Source of the DNA: Microbacterium salsuginis
GTDB lineage: Bacteria; Actinomycetota; Actinomycetes; Actinomycetales; Microbacteriaceae
Length of the DNA stretch: 64,000 bases
NCBI RefSeq assembly: GCF_012524205.1
Contig: NZ_JABACI010000001.1
Coordinates: 1,178,001-1,242,000 of the forward strand
Direction: 5' to 3'
Below the pieces are notes generated by a model that saw nothing but the letters and a program-made list of their open reading frames with translations, searched no databases and was not told the origin of the DNA. The translations under genes and the position numbers were made by a program. The first letter of the stretch is position 1; every line of letters starts with the position of its first letter. Shown here piece after piece: positions 9,006-16,662 of this stretch.

Positions 9006-10271
9006 ATGACCGAGCGCTGGAAGCGCCTGCTCGAGACCCACATCCACGAGCGGAGCGTGCAGATGACGCGCGAGCCGTCCGGCATCCTGTCGCACCCCTA
9101 CACGGTGCCCAGCTCTCCCGACTCGCCGTACTACTCCGACGCGCTGTGGGATTGGGACTCGTGGTTCATCAGCGTCGCTCTCGGCCAGGTCGAGCTCGAC
9201 ACGGCGCAGCCGGGCCGGTTCGGGGCGTACGAGGAGGGCACCATCCGCAACTTCCTCGACCACACCGACGACGACGGCGTCATGCCCCTGCTCCTCAAGC
9301 CCGATGGCCCCTTCCTGCACGGTGATCCCAGCCGCGCCGGCGGGTTCTCGCAGAACATGCACAAGCCGGTGATCGCGCAGCAGGCGGCGCTCCTGGCGCG
9401 CCGCCGCGGCAGCGCCGACTGGATCCGCGACGGCCTGCCGATCATCGAGCGCTTCCTCACGCGCTACCTCGAGAGCCACGTGCACGAAGAGACGGGGCTC
9501 GCCTACTGGCAGACGGACTTCGCCATCGGCGTCGACAACGACCCCTCGGTGTACTACCGGCCCGATCGCAGCACCGCATCGGTCTACCTGAACTCATTGC
9601 TGTACCGCGAGCTGCTCGCGTACGGCTCGTTGCTCGAAGACGTCGACCAGGTCCGCGAGGCGAACCGGTGGCGCGGTCGTGCTCAGGATCTCGCCGACGC
9701 CGCGACGACCCATCTGTGGGATGAGCGGGACGGCACGTTCTACAGCGCCGACCTCGCGCTGCGACCGATCGACCACGACGACTGGCTCCACCGCGGGGCG
9801 CCGCGGTCGTGGTCATCGCTGCTGCTGAGGATCGACAGCTGGTCGAGCTTCCTCCCGATGTGGGCCGGCATCGCCTCGCAGGAGCAGGCCGAGCGGATGC
9901 GCGAGCGACTGCTCGACCGGCGCACATTCCGCGCCAACTACGGCGTGCGCACGCTGTCTCGGCTCGAGCAGCAGTACAGCCTGCGTGCCTCGAACAACCC
10001 GTCGAACTGGCTGGGGCCGGTGTGGGGCGTCAGCAACTACCTCGTGTTCCGCGGGCTGCTCGCCTACGGCTTCACCGACGACGCCCGGCAGCTCGCCGAA
10101 GAGACGGTGGCGCTCTTCGGCCGCGACCTCGAGAGCACCGGTTCGCTCCACGAGTTCTACCACCCCGACACCGGCGCGCCGATCATGACGCGGAACTTCC
10201 AGAACTGGAACTACCTCGTGCTCAACATGATCGCCTGGCTCGAGGACCGCCCGGTCGCCTGGGAGTTCTGA
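9006..10271 (+). CDS. GH63/trehalase-like (alpha/alpha)6-barrel glycoside hydrolase
   Basis: This 421-residue cytoplasmic protein (no signal peptide) shows motifs of the GH37/GH63/MGH1-like clan: LWDWDSWF near residue 47, an acidic FAIGVDNDP near 174, PSNWLGPVWGVSNY near 333 and the FQNWNYL tail. The fold is an (alpha/alpha)6 toroid. GAGGAGCACC precedes the ATG. As last gene of the apionate operon it probably hydrolyses an imported glycoside, possibly apiose-containing, or a sugar-acid glycoside. Its substrate cannot be told from sequence. Confidence 0.7.
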   Translation: MTERWKRLLETHIHERSVQMTREPSGILSHPYTVPSSPDSPYYSDALWDWDSWFISVALGQVELDTAQPGRFGAYEEGTIRNFLDHTDDDGVMPLLLKPDGPFLHGDPSRAGGFSQNMHKPVIAQQAALLARRRGSADWIRDGLPIIERFLTRYLESHVHEETGLAYWQTDFAIGVDNDPSVYYRPDRSTASVYLNSLLYRELLAYGSLLEDVDQVREANRWRGRAQDLADAATTHLWDERDGTFYSADLALRPIDHDDWLHRGAPRSWSSLLLRIDSWSSFLPMWAGIASQEQAERMRERLLDRRTFRANYGVRTLSRLEQQYSLRASNNPSNWLGPVWGVSNYLVFRGLLAYGFTDDARQLAEETVALFGRDLESTGSLHEFYHPDTGAPIMTRNFQNWNYLVLNMIAWLEDRPVAWEF

Positions 10272-10433
10272 CCGACGGGGTCGGCCCATGCTCGAGGGCT
10301 CCTTCGGAGTTGCGTGGGCTTCAGGTGTCACGACACGCCGGAAGCCGCACCGCGGTGGGAACGTGTCCGGGGTCGCCGCCCGACTTGTCGTACGCTCGGG
10401 ACGTCCTGTAGAGCCGATCGGAGGCGACCAGCT

Positions 10434-10793
10434 ATGACCGCACCCTGGCTCGCTCGCCGCTCCAAGACTGACGACCTCGAAGCCATCGTGGCCTTGTGCG
10501 CGGTGGGCTTGCATTTCGTCGTCGGTGTCGTCCTCGCGTTCGTTGTGGTCTACAGCGACGAGTGGCTCATCGAGTGCTACGTGGTGGCGTGCGGCATCCC
10601 GAGCGTGAGCATCGCGATCTATGGGTTCTTGATCCTCGATATCCTCCTGTTCCTCGTCGCCTGGGGGCTGTCGTTCATTCTCGGGTCCAAGGGCAAGGGT
10701 TGGTGGCGCGTATGCCCACCGTTGGCCGGCATAGTCATCGCGGTCCTCACCGCAGCTATCGCGCTGTACTGGGTGCTCGCCAGCGGATCCTGA
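10434..10793 (+). CDS. Small membrane protein, unknown function
   Basis: The 119-residue product has three hydrophobic helices (about residues 17-40, 44-75 and 93-117) separated by short charged loops, and no recognisable domain. The ATG at 10434 follows CGGAGG with good spacing. It stands alone between the apionate operon and the GH42 operon. I see no basis for a function beyond membrane location. Confidence 0.55.
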   Translation: MTAPWLARRSKTDDLEAIVALCAVGLHFVVGVVLAFVVVYSDEWLIECYVVACGIPSVSIAIYGFLILDILLFLVAWGLSFILGSKGKGWWRVCPPLAGIVIAVLTAAIALYWVLASGS

Positions 10794-11055
10794 CGAATGG
10801 CCGTTTGACTCAGCTGATCGACTCGTCGAGTTCGACACCGAGCATGGCGATGAGCTCCGTCAGAGGAACTCCACGCTCACCAATTGCGTCCCGATCCACG
10901 CCAGCTGGCCACCTGCCGAACGTTGTCCGAGAAGGCCATGCTCCGATGCTCACACACCGACCTACGCCGCGTGGATAGCGCGTCAGTATCGTCGTCGGGT
11001 GAGTTCCGCGAGCATGCCGATCCTGCACCACTCCCTCGCTCCGGTACGACCACGC
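10794..11055. other. Intergenic region with a possible small remnant ORF
   Basis: No convincing gene. On the minus strand 10810-11031 is open and its last 30 residues (ending LIAMLGVELDESIS) look protein-like and amphipathic, but there is no clear ribosome site or family. It may be the tail of a decayed gene or noncoding sequence. Confidence 0.3.
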
Positions 11056-13167
11056 TCAGGCCTCGCGCCAGATCCTCACGTCCCAGGGGGCGAGTTCCAC
11101 GACAGTGCCGGCTCCGTGCGTGGTGTCGTCCACGACGGATGCGACGGCCTTCGCCAGCGTGACGGCCCGGCCCTCCGGCGACCAGTTATGCACTACCCAC
11201 GCCCGGCCGTGGGGGCCGGCGAGCGAGTGAGCCGTCACCTGAAGCTGCCGCTCCGCGATCGGGCTCTGGGTAGCGGCCGGGCCCGCGGCATCCGTCACCA
11301 CCGCTCGCAGGAGCGAGCGGTCCAGAAGCGTCCCGACGAACGTGATCGTTCCGTCACCCACCAGGCTCCGCGTCGCGGCGGCCCACCGACCGAAGAGCGG
11401 GTGGTCGTAACGCAGCAGCACCTCGGCATCGCCGGCTTCGAGGGCGTCAGCCCAGCCGTTCGCCTGACCGGCTGCCCCGACCAGGGGTCCGTCGGGAGCG
11501 ACCACCGCCACCGGCGCGGCGAGCGCCGCGTACTCGCGGGAGGCGACTCCTGCCGCCGGCCCGATCACCGCGGGAGCCGTCGTCGCGCGCACGCGTCCCT
11601 CGTCGTCGCCGTGGCCGGTGCGCGGCCCGACGACGAGCCGCCCGCCCAGTCGCGCGTACTCGGCCAGCGTGTCGAGAGTCGGGTCGGATGCCGCGACCAG
11701 GCCCGCGACCACGAGCACCGGGTGTCGGCGCACGAGCTCGGCGGCCTCGGGCAGCTGCCGCTCGTTCACATAACCGACCTGCAGACCCGCGTCGACAGCG
11801 GCCCGCCCGAACGCGCCGACGATCCGGGCGTGCGCGGCACGGTCCGGCGCACCGGCCGACGCGAGCGGCGGCTCGAACTGCATCATCCACTCACTGTCGT
11901 GCGCGTACACGAGGCCGACGTCGGCATCGGGTTCGGCATCCGTCAGCCATTCCGCCGCGGCGGCGAACTCGCGGCCGATCCGCGCAATCTCGCCGTGCAC
12001 ACGCCCGGGCTGGAGGTCGTGCCCGAGGATGCCACCCCAATGCACCTCGGCGCCCGAGTGCAACGTGTGCCAGTGCCAATACGACACGAGGCGGGCGCCG
12101 CGCGCGACGAGCAGCCACGCGGCCTGCGCGAGCTGGCCGTCGTAGGGCGGACGCGTGAGCCACGCCGGGCCGATCGACGCGGCGCCGGTCTCGGTGACGA
12201 GAAACGGCCCCTCGCGGGTCGCGCGCATACGGTCGGCCATGAGGATCAGCTGCGGCACGTCGTCGGCGTACCACTGGCCGCCGGCGCCCTCGCGATCGAG
12301 GTCGAGCGCGTCCTGAGCAAGGTAGTAGGCGTTGCCGCTCGCGACATCCAGGTGCGCGCCGACCGCGACGTCGTCCATCGCAGGCCGCTGATACGCGATG
12401 CAGGTCGTCAGGAACGTGTCGTCGGCGACCAATTCGCGCGCGATGGCGGCCTGCCAGCCGATGAACTCGGCGGTCTGCTCGGCCTGGAATCGCCGCCACG
12501 CGAGGTCGTACGCCGGGGTCGTATTGCCGGCCGGCGGCCACAGCTCGTCCCACTCCGAGATGCGGTGCGACCAGTACGTCAGTCCCCACTCGCGGTTGAG
12601 CGTTTCGACGTCGCCGTAGCGATCAGCGACCCACTGCCGGAACCGTGCGACCACGTCGTCGTTGTGGATGAGGTGGAGTCCCGCCTCGTTGTCGAGCTGC
12701 ACGCCGATCACCGCGGGATGCCGCCCGTGCCTCCCGAGCACAGCCCGGATGACCCGCTCGGCGTAGCCACGGAAGGTCTCCGAGGTGAAGTCGGCCTCCT
12801 GCCGCCCGCCCCACGGCACGCTCGAGCCGTCCTTGCGCACGACCGCGAGTTCGGGATGCTTGCGTGCGAGCCACGGCGGCACCGCGTACGTCGGCGTGCC
12901 GAGGATGACGTCGATGCCGTGCGCGTGCGCTCCGTCGAGCACCGGCGTGAGCCAGTCGAGATCGAACTCACCGTCGCGCGGCTCCCAGGTCGACCAGACG
13001 GATTCACCGACGCGGATGCAGGTGATCCCGGCATCCGTCATCAATTGCAGGTCGGTCTCGAGCCGCCCACGTCCGGAATGGGCACCACCGGGGAGGTACT
13101 CGTTGTAGTACGCGGTCCCGAGGCGCGGGCCGCGCCGCCATGCTCCGAGGCGGTCGACGGCGGCCAC
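11056..13167 (-). CDS. GH42 beta-galactosidase-like glycoside hydrolase
   Basis: This 703-residue GH42 enzyme has an A-domain TIM barrel with the acid/base Glu in GVQLDNEAG (about residue 155) and the nucleophile Glu in FLVTETGA (about residue 315), followed by a trimerisation/glutamine-amidotransferase-like domain and a small beta domain ending PWDVRIW. There is no signal peptide, so it acts on imported oligosaccharides, removing beta-D-galactosyl or alpha-L-arabinopyranosyl ends. It begins three bases after the DUF5060 gene and so is the last gene of the minus-strand operon under the LacI regulator. Length is normal for GH42. Confidence 0.88.
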   Translation of the reverse strand: MAAVDRLGAWRRGPRLGTAYYNEYLPGGAHSGRGRLETDLQLMTDAGITCIRVGESVWSTWEPRDGEFDLDWLTPVLDGAHAHGIDVILGTPTYAVPPWLARKHPELAVVRKDGSSVPWGGRQEADFTSETFRGYAERVIRAVLGRHGRHPAVIGVQLDNEAGLHLIHNDDVVARFRQWVADRYGDVETLNREWGLTYWSHRISEWDELWPPAGNTTPAYDLAWRRFQAEQTAEFIGWQAAIARELVADDTFLTTCIAYQRPAMDDVAVGAHLDVASGNAYYLAQDALDLDREGAGGQWYADDVPQLILMADRMRATREGPFLVTETGAASIGPAWLTRPPYDGQLAQAAWLLVARGARLVSYWHWHTLHSGAEVHWGGILGHDLQPGRVHGEIARIGREFAAAAEWLTDAEPDADVGLVYAHDSEWMMQFEPPLASAGAPDRAAHARIVGAFGRAAVDAGLQVGYVNERQLPEAAELVRRHPVLVVAGLVAASDPTLDTLAEYARLGGRLVVGPRTGHGDDEGRVRATTAPAVIGPAAGVASREYAALAAPVAVVAPDGPLVGAAGQANGWADALEAGDAEVLLRYDHPLFGRWAAATRSLVGDGTITFVGTLLDRSLLRAVVTDAAGPAATQSPIAERQLQVTAHSLAGPHGRAWVVHNWSPEGRAVTLAKAVASVVDDTTHGAGTVVELAPWDVRIWREA

Positions 13168-13170
13168 GAC

Positions 13171-14688
13171 TCAGCTCTCGATGCGGGTGATGCGCAGCGC
13201 GATCGCCCCGCCCTCGGGCAGCTCGACCGGCGCAGACGCCCGGTCGTACGCGTCGTTGCGCTGCACGTCGTCGAGCGTGAACACGCGGCCGACCGGCGCG
13301 ATGGTCATGTTCCATGTGTCGATCACGTCGACCTCGAACCGGTCACCAGGCTCAGGTCGCTCCCCTGGAACCCCGATGGGCAGGCGAAATGCCCACGTCG
13401 ATGGCGCGCTGCGGCCGAGATACTGCACGTAGAGACGGCGTGGGATGCCGGCGACGTAGGCCGGGTCGTCCCACTTGTCGATGGGGTCGAGGCCGGGGCC
13501 GTCGACCTCCTCGAGGATCCGCCGCAGGAAGGCCAGCCGCGTCGGCGAGGCGCCGCGCAGCGGTCCGCCCTCGACCATGTGGAGGCTGCCGCTCTCGGTG
13601 ACGAAGCTCTCGCCGTGCGAGGCGTAGCAGCCCGAGACGGTCGTGATCCAGAACTGGTGCACGAGCTGCTCGGCGTCGAGATGACCCCAGCGGTCGTCGA
13701 TGTCGCCCTCGTACTTGATCTCGTCGAGCACGACCGGCTTGCCGTAGACGTCGCGGTAGAGGTTGGCGCGGCCGAACTGCGTCGTGGCGGAGCCGTTCTG
13801 GATCGACGCGTGGGTGATCCACGGCTGGTTGTTGTCGTGGATCTCGATCCAGTTGTGGATGGATCGGAGGTGGTCGTAGGGGTCGATCTCGGCGAGGAGC
13901 GCACCGGTGCGGTTCCACCGTTCCGCGGGTCGCTCGAGCTGGTCGAACTCGTTGCACAGTGACCACCAGACGTGCGGGTACGCGGCCAGACGGGCGACGA
14001 GGTAGCGCAGGTAGATCGCGTCCTCTTCCTCGGTGAGTTCGTTGAGACCGAACTGCCCGCGGTCGTACGCGTTGTAGATGAGCACGTCCGCCTGGATGCC
14101 GCGCTCCCCGAGCACCTCGACGGCCCGATCGAGGTGCTGGAAGAACTCGGGCACGGGCTTCGTGACATCCCAGCGCCCGTCCGTCTTCTCGAACGGCATC
14201 AGGTCGGGGATGTGCTCGATGTACCCGCCACCCTGCGGGAAGACCATGAAGCGGAACTTGTTGAATTCCGCCTCGGCGATCGCGTCGACCGTCGACGAGA
14301 AGAGCGGCTCGTCCTGGTGGAGCCAGTTGTAGGCGGTCGTGCCCACGGGCCGGAACGGCGTGCCGTCGACGTGCGCGAAGTGGAACCGGTCCGCGACGCG
14401 CACGGGCCCGTGATCCCCGCCGCGGACGACCTGGATCGTGCCGGTCGCGCCCGAGAGCGCGGCATCCTCGCTCTCGGTCTGCCAGGTCCACTCCCCCTTG
14501 AGATCGGGGGCGAACCTCGCGCGGTACGTGGTGCCGCCGTCCCAGAATCCCGGCACGGCGCGTTCGGCACCGGATGCCGCGTGCTGCAGTCGCACGGTGA
14601 GCGGCGTGCGATCGGCGGGAATGAGCGCCGATCCCTCGAACGTCAGCTCGATGGGGCGGTACAGCTCACTGGGCTGATGGGATGACAC
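13171..14688 (-). CDS. DUF5060/apiosidase-like (GH140-type) glycoside hydrolase candidate
   Basis: This 505-residue protein has an N-terminal DUF5060 beta-sandwich (about 10-95), a DUF4038/apiosidase-like TIM barrel (about 100-400) and a C-terminal beta domain. Candidate catalytic glutamates are in SLCNEFDQL (acid/base) and VVLDEIKYEG (nucleophile). The GTG start at 14688 follows AAGGAGAG. The barrel is of the type founding GH140, whose known member cleaves apiose from rhamnogalacturonan II. Related DUF5060/DUF5605 proteins are uncharacterised, so the substrate is open. The apionate operon 3 kb away makes an apiosidase plausible. There is no signal peptide, so the substrate would be imported. 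Confidence 0.65.
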   Translation of the reverse strand: MSSHQPSELYRPIELTFEGSALIPADRTPLTVRLQHAASGAERAVPGFWDGGTTYRARFAPDLKGEWTWQTESEDAALSGATGTIQVVRGGDHGPVRVADRFHFAHVDGTPFRPVGTTAYNWLHQDEPLFSSTVDAIAEAEFNKFRFMVFPQGGGYIEHIPDLMPFEKTDGRWDVTKPVPEFFQHLDRAVEVLGERGIQADVLIYNAYDRGQFGLNELTEEEDAIYLRYLVARLAAYPHVWWSLCNEFDQLERPAERWNRTGALLAEIDPYDHLRSIHNWIEIHDNNQPWITHASIQNGSATTQFGRANLYRDVYGKPVVLDEIKYEGDIDDRWGHLDAEQLVHQFWITTVSGCYASHGESFVTESGSLHMVEGGPLRGASPTRLAFLRRILEEVDGPGLDPIDKWDDPAYVAGIPRRLYVQYLGRSAPSTWAFRLPIGVPGERPEPGDRFEVDVIDTWNMTIAPVGRVFTLDDVQRNDAYDRASAPVELPEGGAIALRITRIES

Positions 14689-14719
14689 GGATGCTCTCCT
14701 TCGATGTGGTCCGTACGGG

Positions 14720-15718
14720 TCAGGATGCGGTGCGGCGCGAGCTCTCTCGCACGATCAGCTCCGGTGCGTACACGCGCTGCGGGTCAGGCACCGACGCGTG
14801 CTCGATCGCCTCGAAGAGCAGGTCGACCGCCGTGGCGCCGAAGTCCTCGTGCCTCGCTCGCACGCTCGTGAGCGGGATGAGGGATGCCTCGGCGAATTCG
14901 TTGTCGTCGTATCCGACGAGCGCGACCTCGGTGGGCACCGACACTCCCCCGGCGACGAGCGCCTGCAGGATGCCGAGCGCCAGCACGTCATTCGCGGCGA
15001 ACACCCCGTCGGGTCGCTCCGCCGGACGGCGCGCTGCGAGGGCGTGGCCGACCGACCGTCCGACCGCGATCGACCGTTCCGCGACCTCGATCACCTCGAG
15101 GTCGGGCGCGACCTGTCGCGCCCCGGCCAGCCGGTCGGCGACCTGCTGCACAGGCAGCGGACCGCCGACGAAGGCGAGGCGGCGGCATCCGTTCGCCCGC
15201 AGGTGCTCGGCGGCCTGGTGGCCGCCCGAGACGTCGTCGATCGACACCGACGGCTGCTCGGGCCGGCACGCGCGGCGCCCCACCAGCACCGAGGGCGTAC
15301 CCCGGTCGCGCATCGCCGCGAGTCGCTCCTCGACCGGTTCGAACGACGACACCAGCAGTCCCCGCACCTGGCGCTGCTCGAATGCCTCGAGGTACGCGTC
15401 CTCGCGGGCGCGATCGCCGTGCGAGTGGGCGAAGAACACGGTCATGCCCAAGCGCTCCGCGCGGTACTCCACCTCCTGCGCGATCTCGCTGAAGTGCGGG
15501 TTGCTGACGTCGGGCGACAGGTAGCCGATGAGGCTGCTGACACCCAGCCGCAGCTGCCGGCCTGCGCTGCTGGGCACGAACCCGAGCTCGGCGATCGCCT
15601 CGGCGATGCGCTGCGCCCGCGCGGCCGACACGCGGTCGGGATGATTGAGGTACGCCGACACGGTGCCGACCGCGACTCCCGCGCGGGCTGCGACCTGACG
15701 GATCCCCGGCCTCGACAT
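14720..15718 (-). CDS. LacI-family transcriptional regulator
   Basis: This 332-residue LacI/GalR repressor has an N-terminal helix-turn-helix (IRQVAARAGVAVGTVSAYLN, residues 6-25), the hinge segment and a periplasmic-binding-like sugar domain (about 60-330, with VFAANDVLALG and VALVGYDDNEFA). It lies within the minus-strand glycosidase operon, two bases after the epimerase. It probably controls both that operon and the divergent rhamnosidase through the two GAAACG-containing sites at 16578-16631. The inducer is likely a sugar released by these enzymes (inference). Confidence 0.9.
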   Translation of the reverse strand: MSRPGIRQVAARAGVAVGTVSAYLNHPDRVSAARAQRIAEAIAELGFVPSSAGRQLRLGVSSLIGYLSPDVSNPHFSEIAQEVEYRAERLGMTVFFAHSHGDRAREDAYLEAFEQRQVRGLLVSSFEPVEERLAAMRDRGTPSVLVGRRACRPEQPSVSIDDVSGGHQAAEHLRANGCRRLAFVGGPLPVQQVADRLAGARQVAPDLEVIEVAERSIAVGRSVGHALAARRPAERPDGVFAANDVLALGILQALVAGGVSVPTEVALVGYDDNEFAEASLIPLTSVRARHEDFGATAVDLLFEAIEHASVPDPQRVYAPELIVRESSRRTAS

Positions 15719-15720
15719 CG

Positions 15721-16551
15721 TCAGCGCCAGTCGTGCCGCGCGACGAAGCCGAGCCGCTCGCGGATCTTGCGCGTCGACATCAGCGACTCGAACTCGCCGA
15801 GATCGTCGGCGACCGGCGTGCCGGGGAACCAGCGGGCTGCCACCTCGCGCGACGGCGCCGCCACGCCCGATTCAGGAGCCGCGACGTTGTACACCTCGAA
15901 TCCGGGCTGGGCGGCGGCGAGCGCCCGCGCGACCGCCTCGGCCCCGTCGCGAGCGTCGATCCACGACCCGATGAGGTCACGTCGGTAGTCCGGTTCGCCC
16001 GCGCGCTCGAACGTCGCGTACTCGTCGGCCGCGACGACGTTCGTGAAGCGCAGCGCCGTGATCGAGGTGCCGTCGCCCCAGCGCACGAGCTGCGCGGCGA
16101 TCGCTTCCTCGGCGACCTTGCCGAGGCCATACGTGTTGTTCGCGCTCGTGTAGGTCTCGTCGACGGGAAGCGCGGGCGGCGCCTCGTCGAACGGGAAGCC
16201 CATCGCGGTGATGCTCGACGCGAGCACGATCGTGCGGATGCCGGCGCGGTGCGCCGCGAACAGTGCGTTGAACGACACGGTCATGTTGTTGTGGAAGGTG
16301 GCGGCATCCGGAATCAATCCGTTCACCGGGATCGCCGCGAGGTGCACGAGGGCGTCGAGTCCGTCGTGGCGGGCGGTCACCGAGAGGAACGCGTCGAGGG
16401 TCTGACCGAAGTCGGCGAGGTCGACCCGTGTGAAGCCCGGTCCCGGGACTCCCGCGAGGTCGAAACCCATCACCTCATGGCCGTCGGCACGAAGTCGCTC
16501 CACCGTTGCACGGCCCAGCTTGCCGCCGCTGCCTGTCACGCCGATCCTCAT
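15721..16551 (-). CDS. NAD-dependent epimerase/dehydratase (extended SDR)
   Basis: The 276-residue extended SDR has the cofactor motif TGSGGKLG (residues 6-13) and the catalytic YGLGK. The ATG at 16551 follows GAGGAGG, which excludes a longer start. Family members of this size in plant-sugar loci include uronate dehydrogenases and aldose dehydrogenases or epimerases. Its presence beside a rhamnosidase and galactosidase suggests oxidation or epimerisation of a released sugar or uronic acid. The precise substrate is not recognisable. It is the first gene of the minus-strand operon. Confidence 0.75.
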   Translation of the reverse strand: MRIGVTGSGGKLGRATVERLRADGHEVMGFDLAGVPGPGFTRVDLADFGQTLDAFLSVTARHDGLDALVHLAAIPVNGLIPDAATFHNNMTVSFNALFAAHRAGIRTIVLASSITAMGFPFDEAPPALPVDETYTSANNTYGLGKVAEEAIAAQLVRWGDGTSITALRFTNVVAADEYATFERAGEPDYRRDLIGSWIDARDGAEAVARALAAAQPGFEVYNVAAPESGVAAPSREVAARWFPGTPVADDLGEFESLMSTRKIRERLGFVARHDWR

Positions 16552-16577
16552 TGAGTGCCTCCTCGCACGGGCGACTT

Positions 16578-16631
16578 GAAACGATTCGAACTCCCTGGCA
16601 CACTCACTGTACACGCGAACCGAAACGTTTC
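16578..16631. promoter_or_regulatory. Two LacI-type operators between divergent glycosidase operons
   Basis: GAAACGATTC (16578-16587) and the perfect palindrome GAAACGTTTC (16622-16631) lie 44 bases apart between the epimerase start (16551) and the rhamnosidase start (16663). They resemble LacI/GalR half-site dyads with a central CpG. The spacing of about four helical turns would let one tetramer or two dimers repress both directions. The regulator encoded at 14720-15718 is the obvious candidate. Confidence 0.6.
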
Positions 16632-16662
16632 AGAACTCTTCGCGGCTAACGGAAGGCCCACC

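Noticed and set aside
10999..13962. Very long open frame on the plus strand (nearly 1000 codons)
   Set aside because: It is antisense to the GH42 and DUF5060 genes, its translation is Arg/His-rich without any domain, and it arises from the high third-position G+C.
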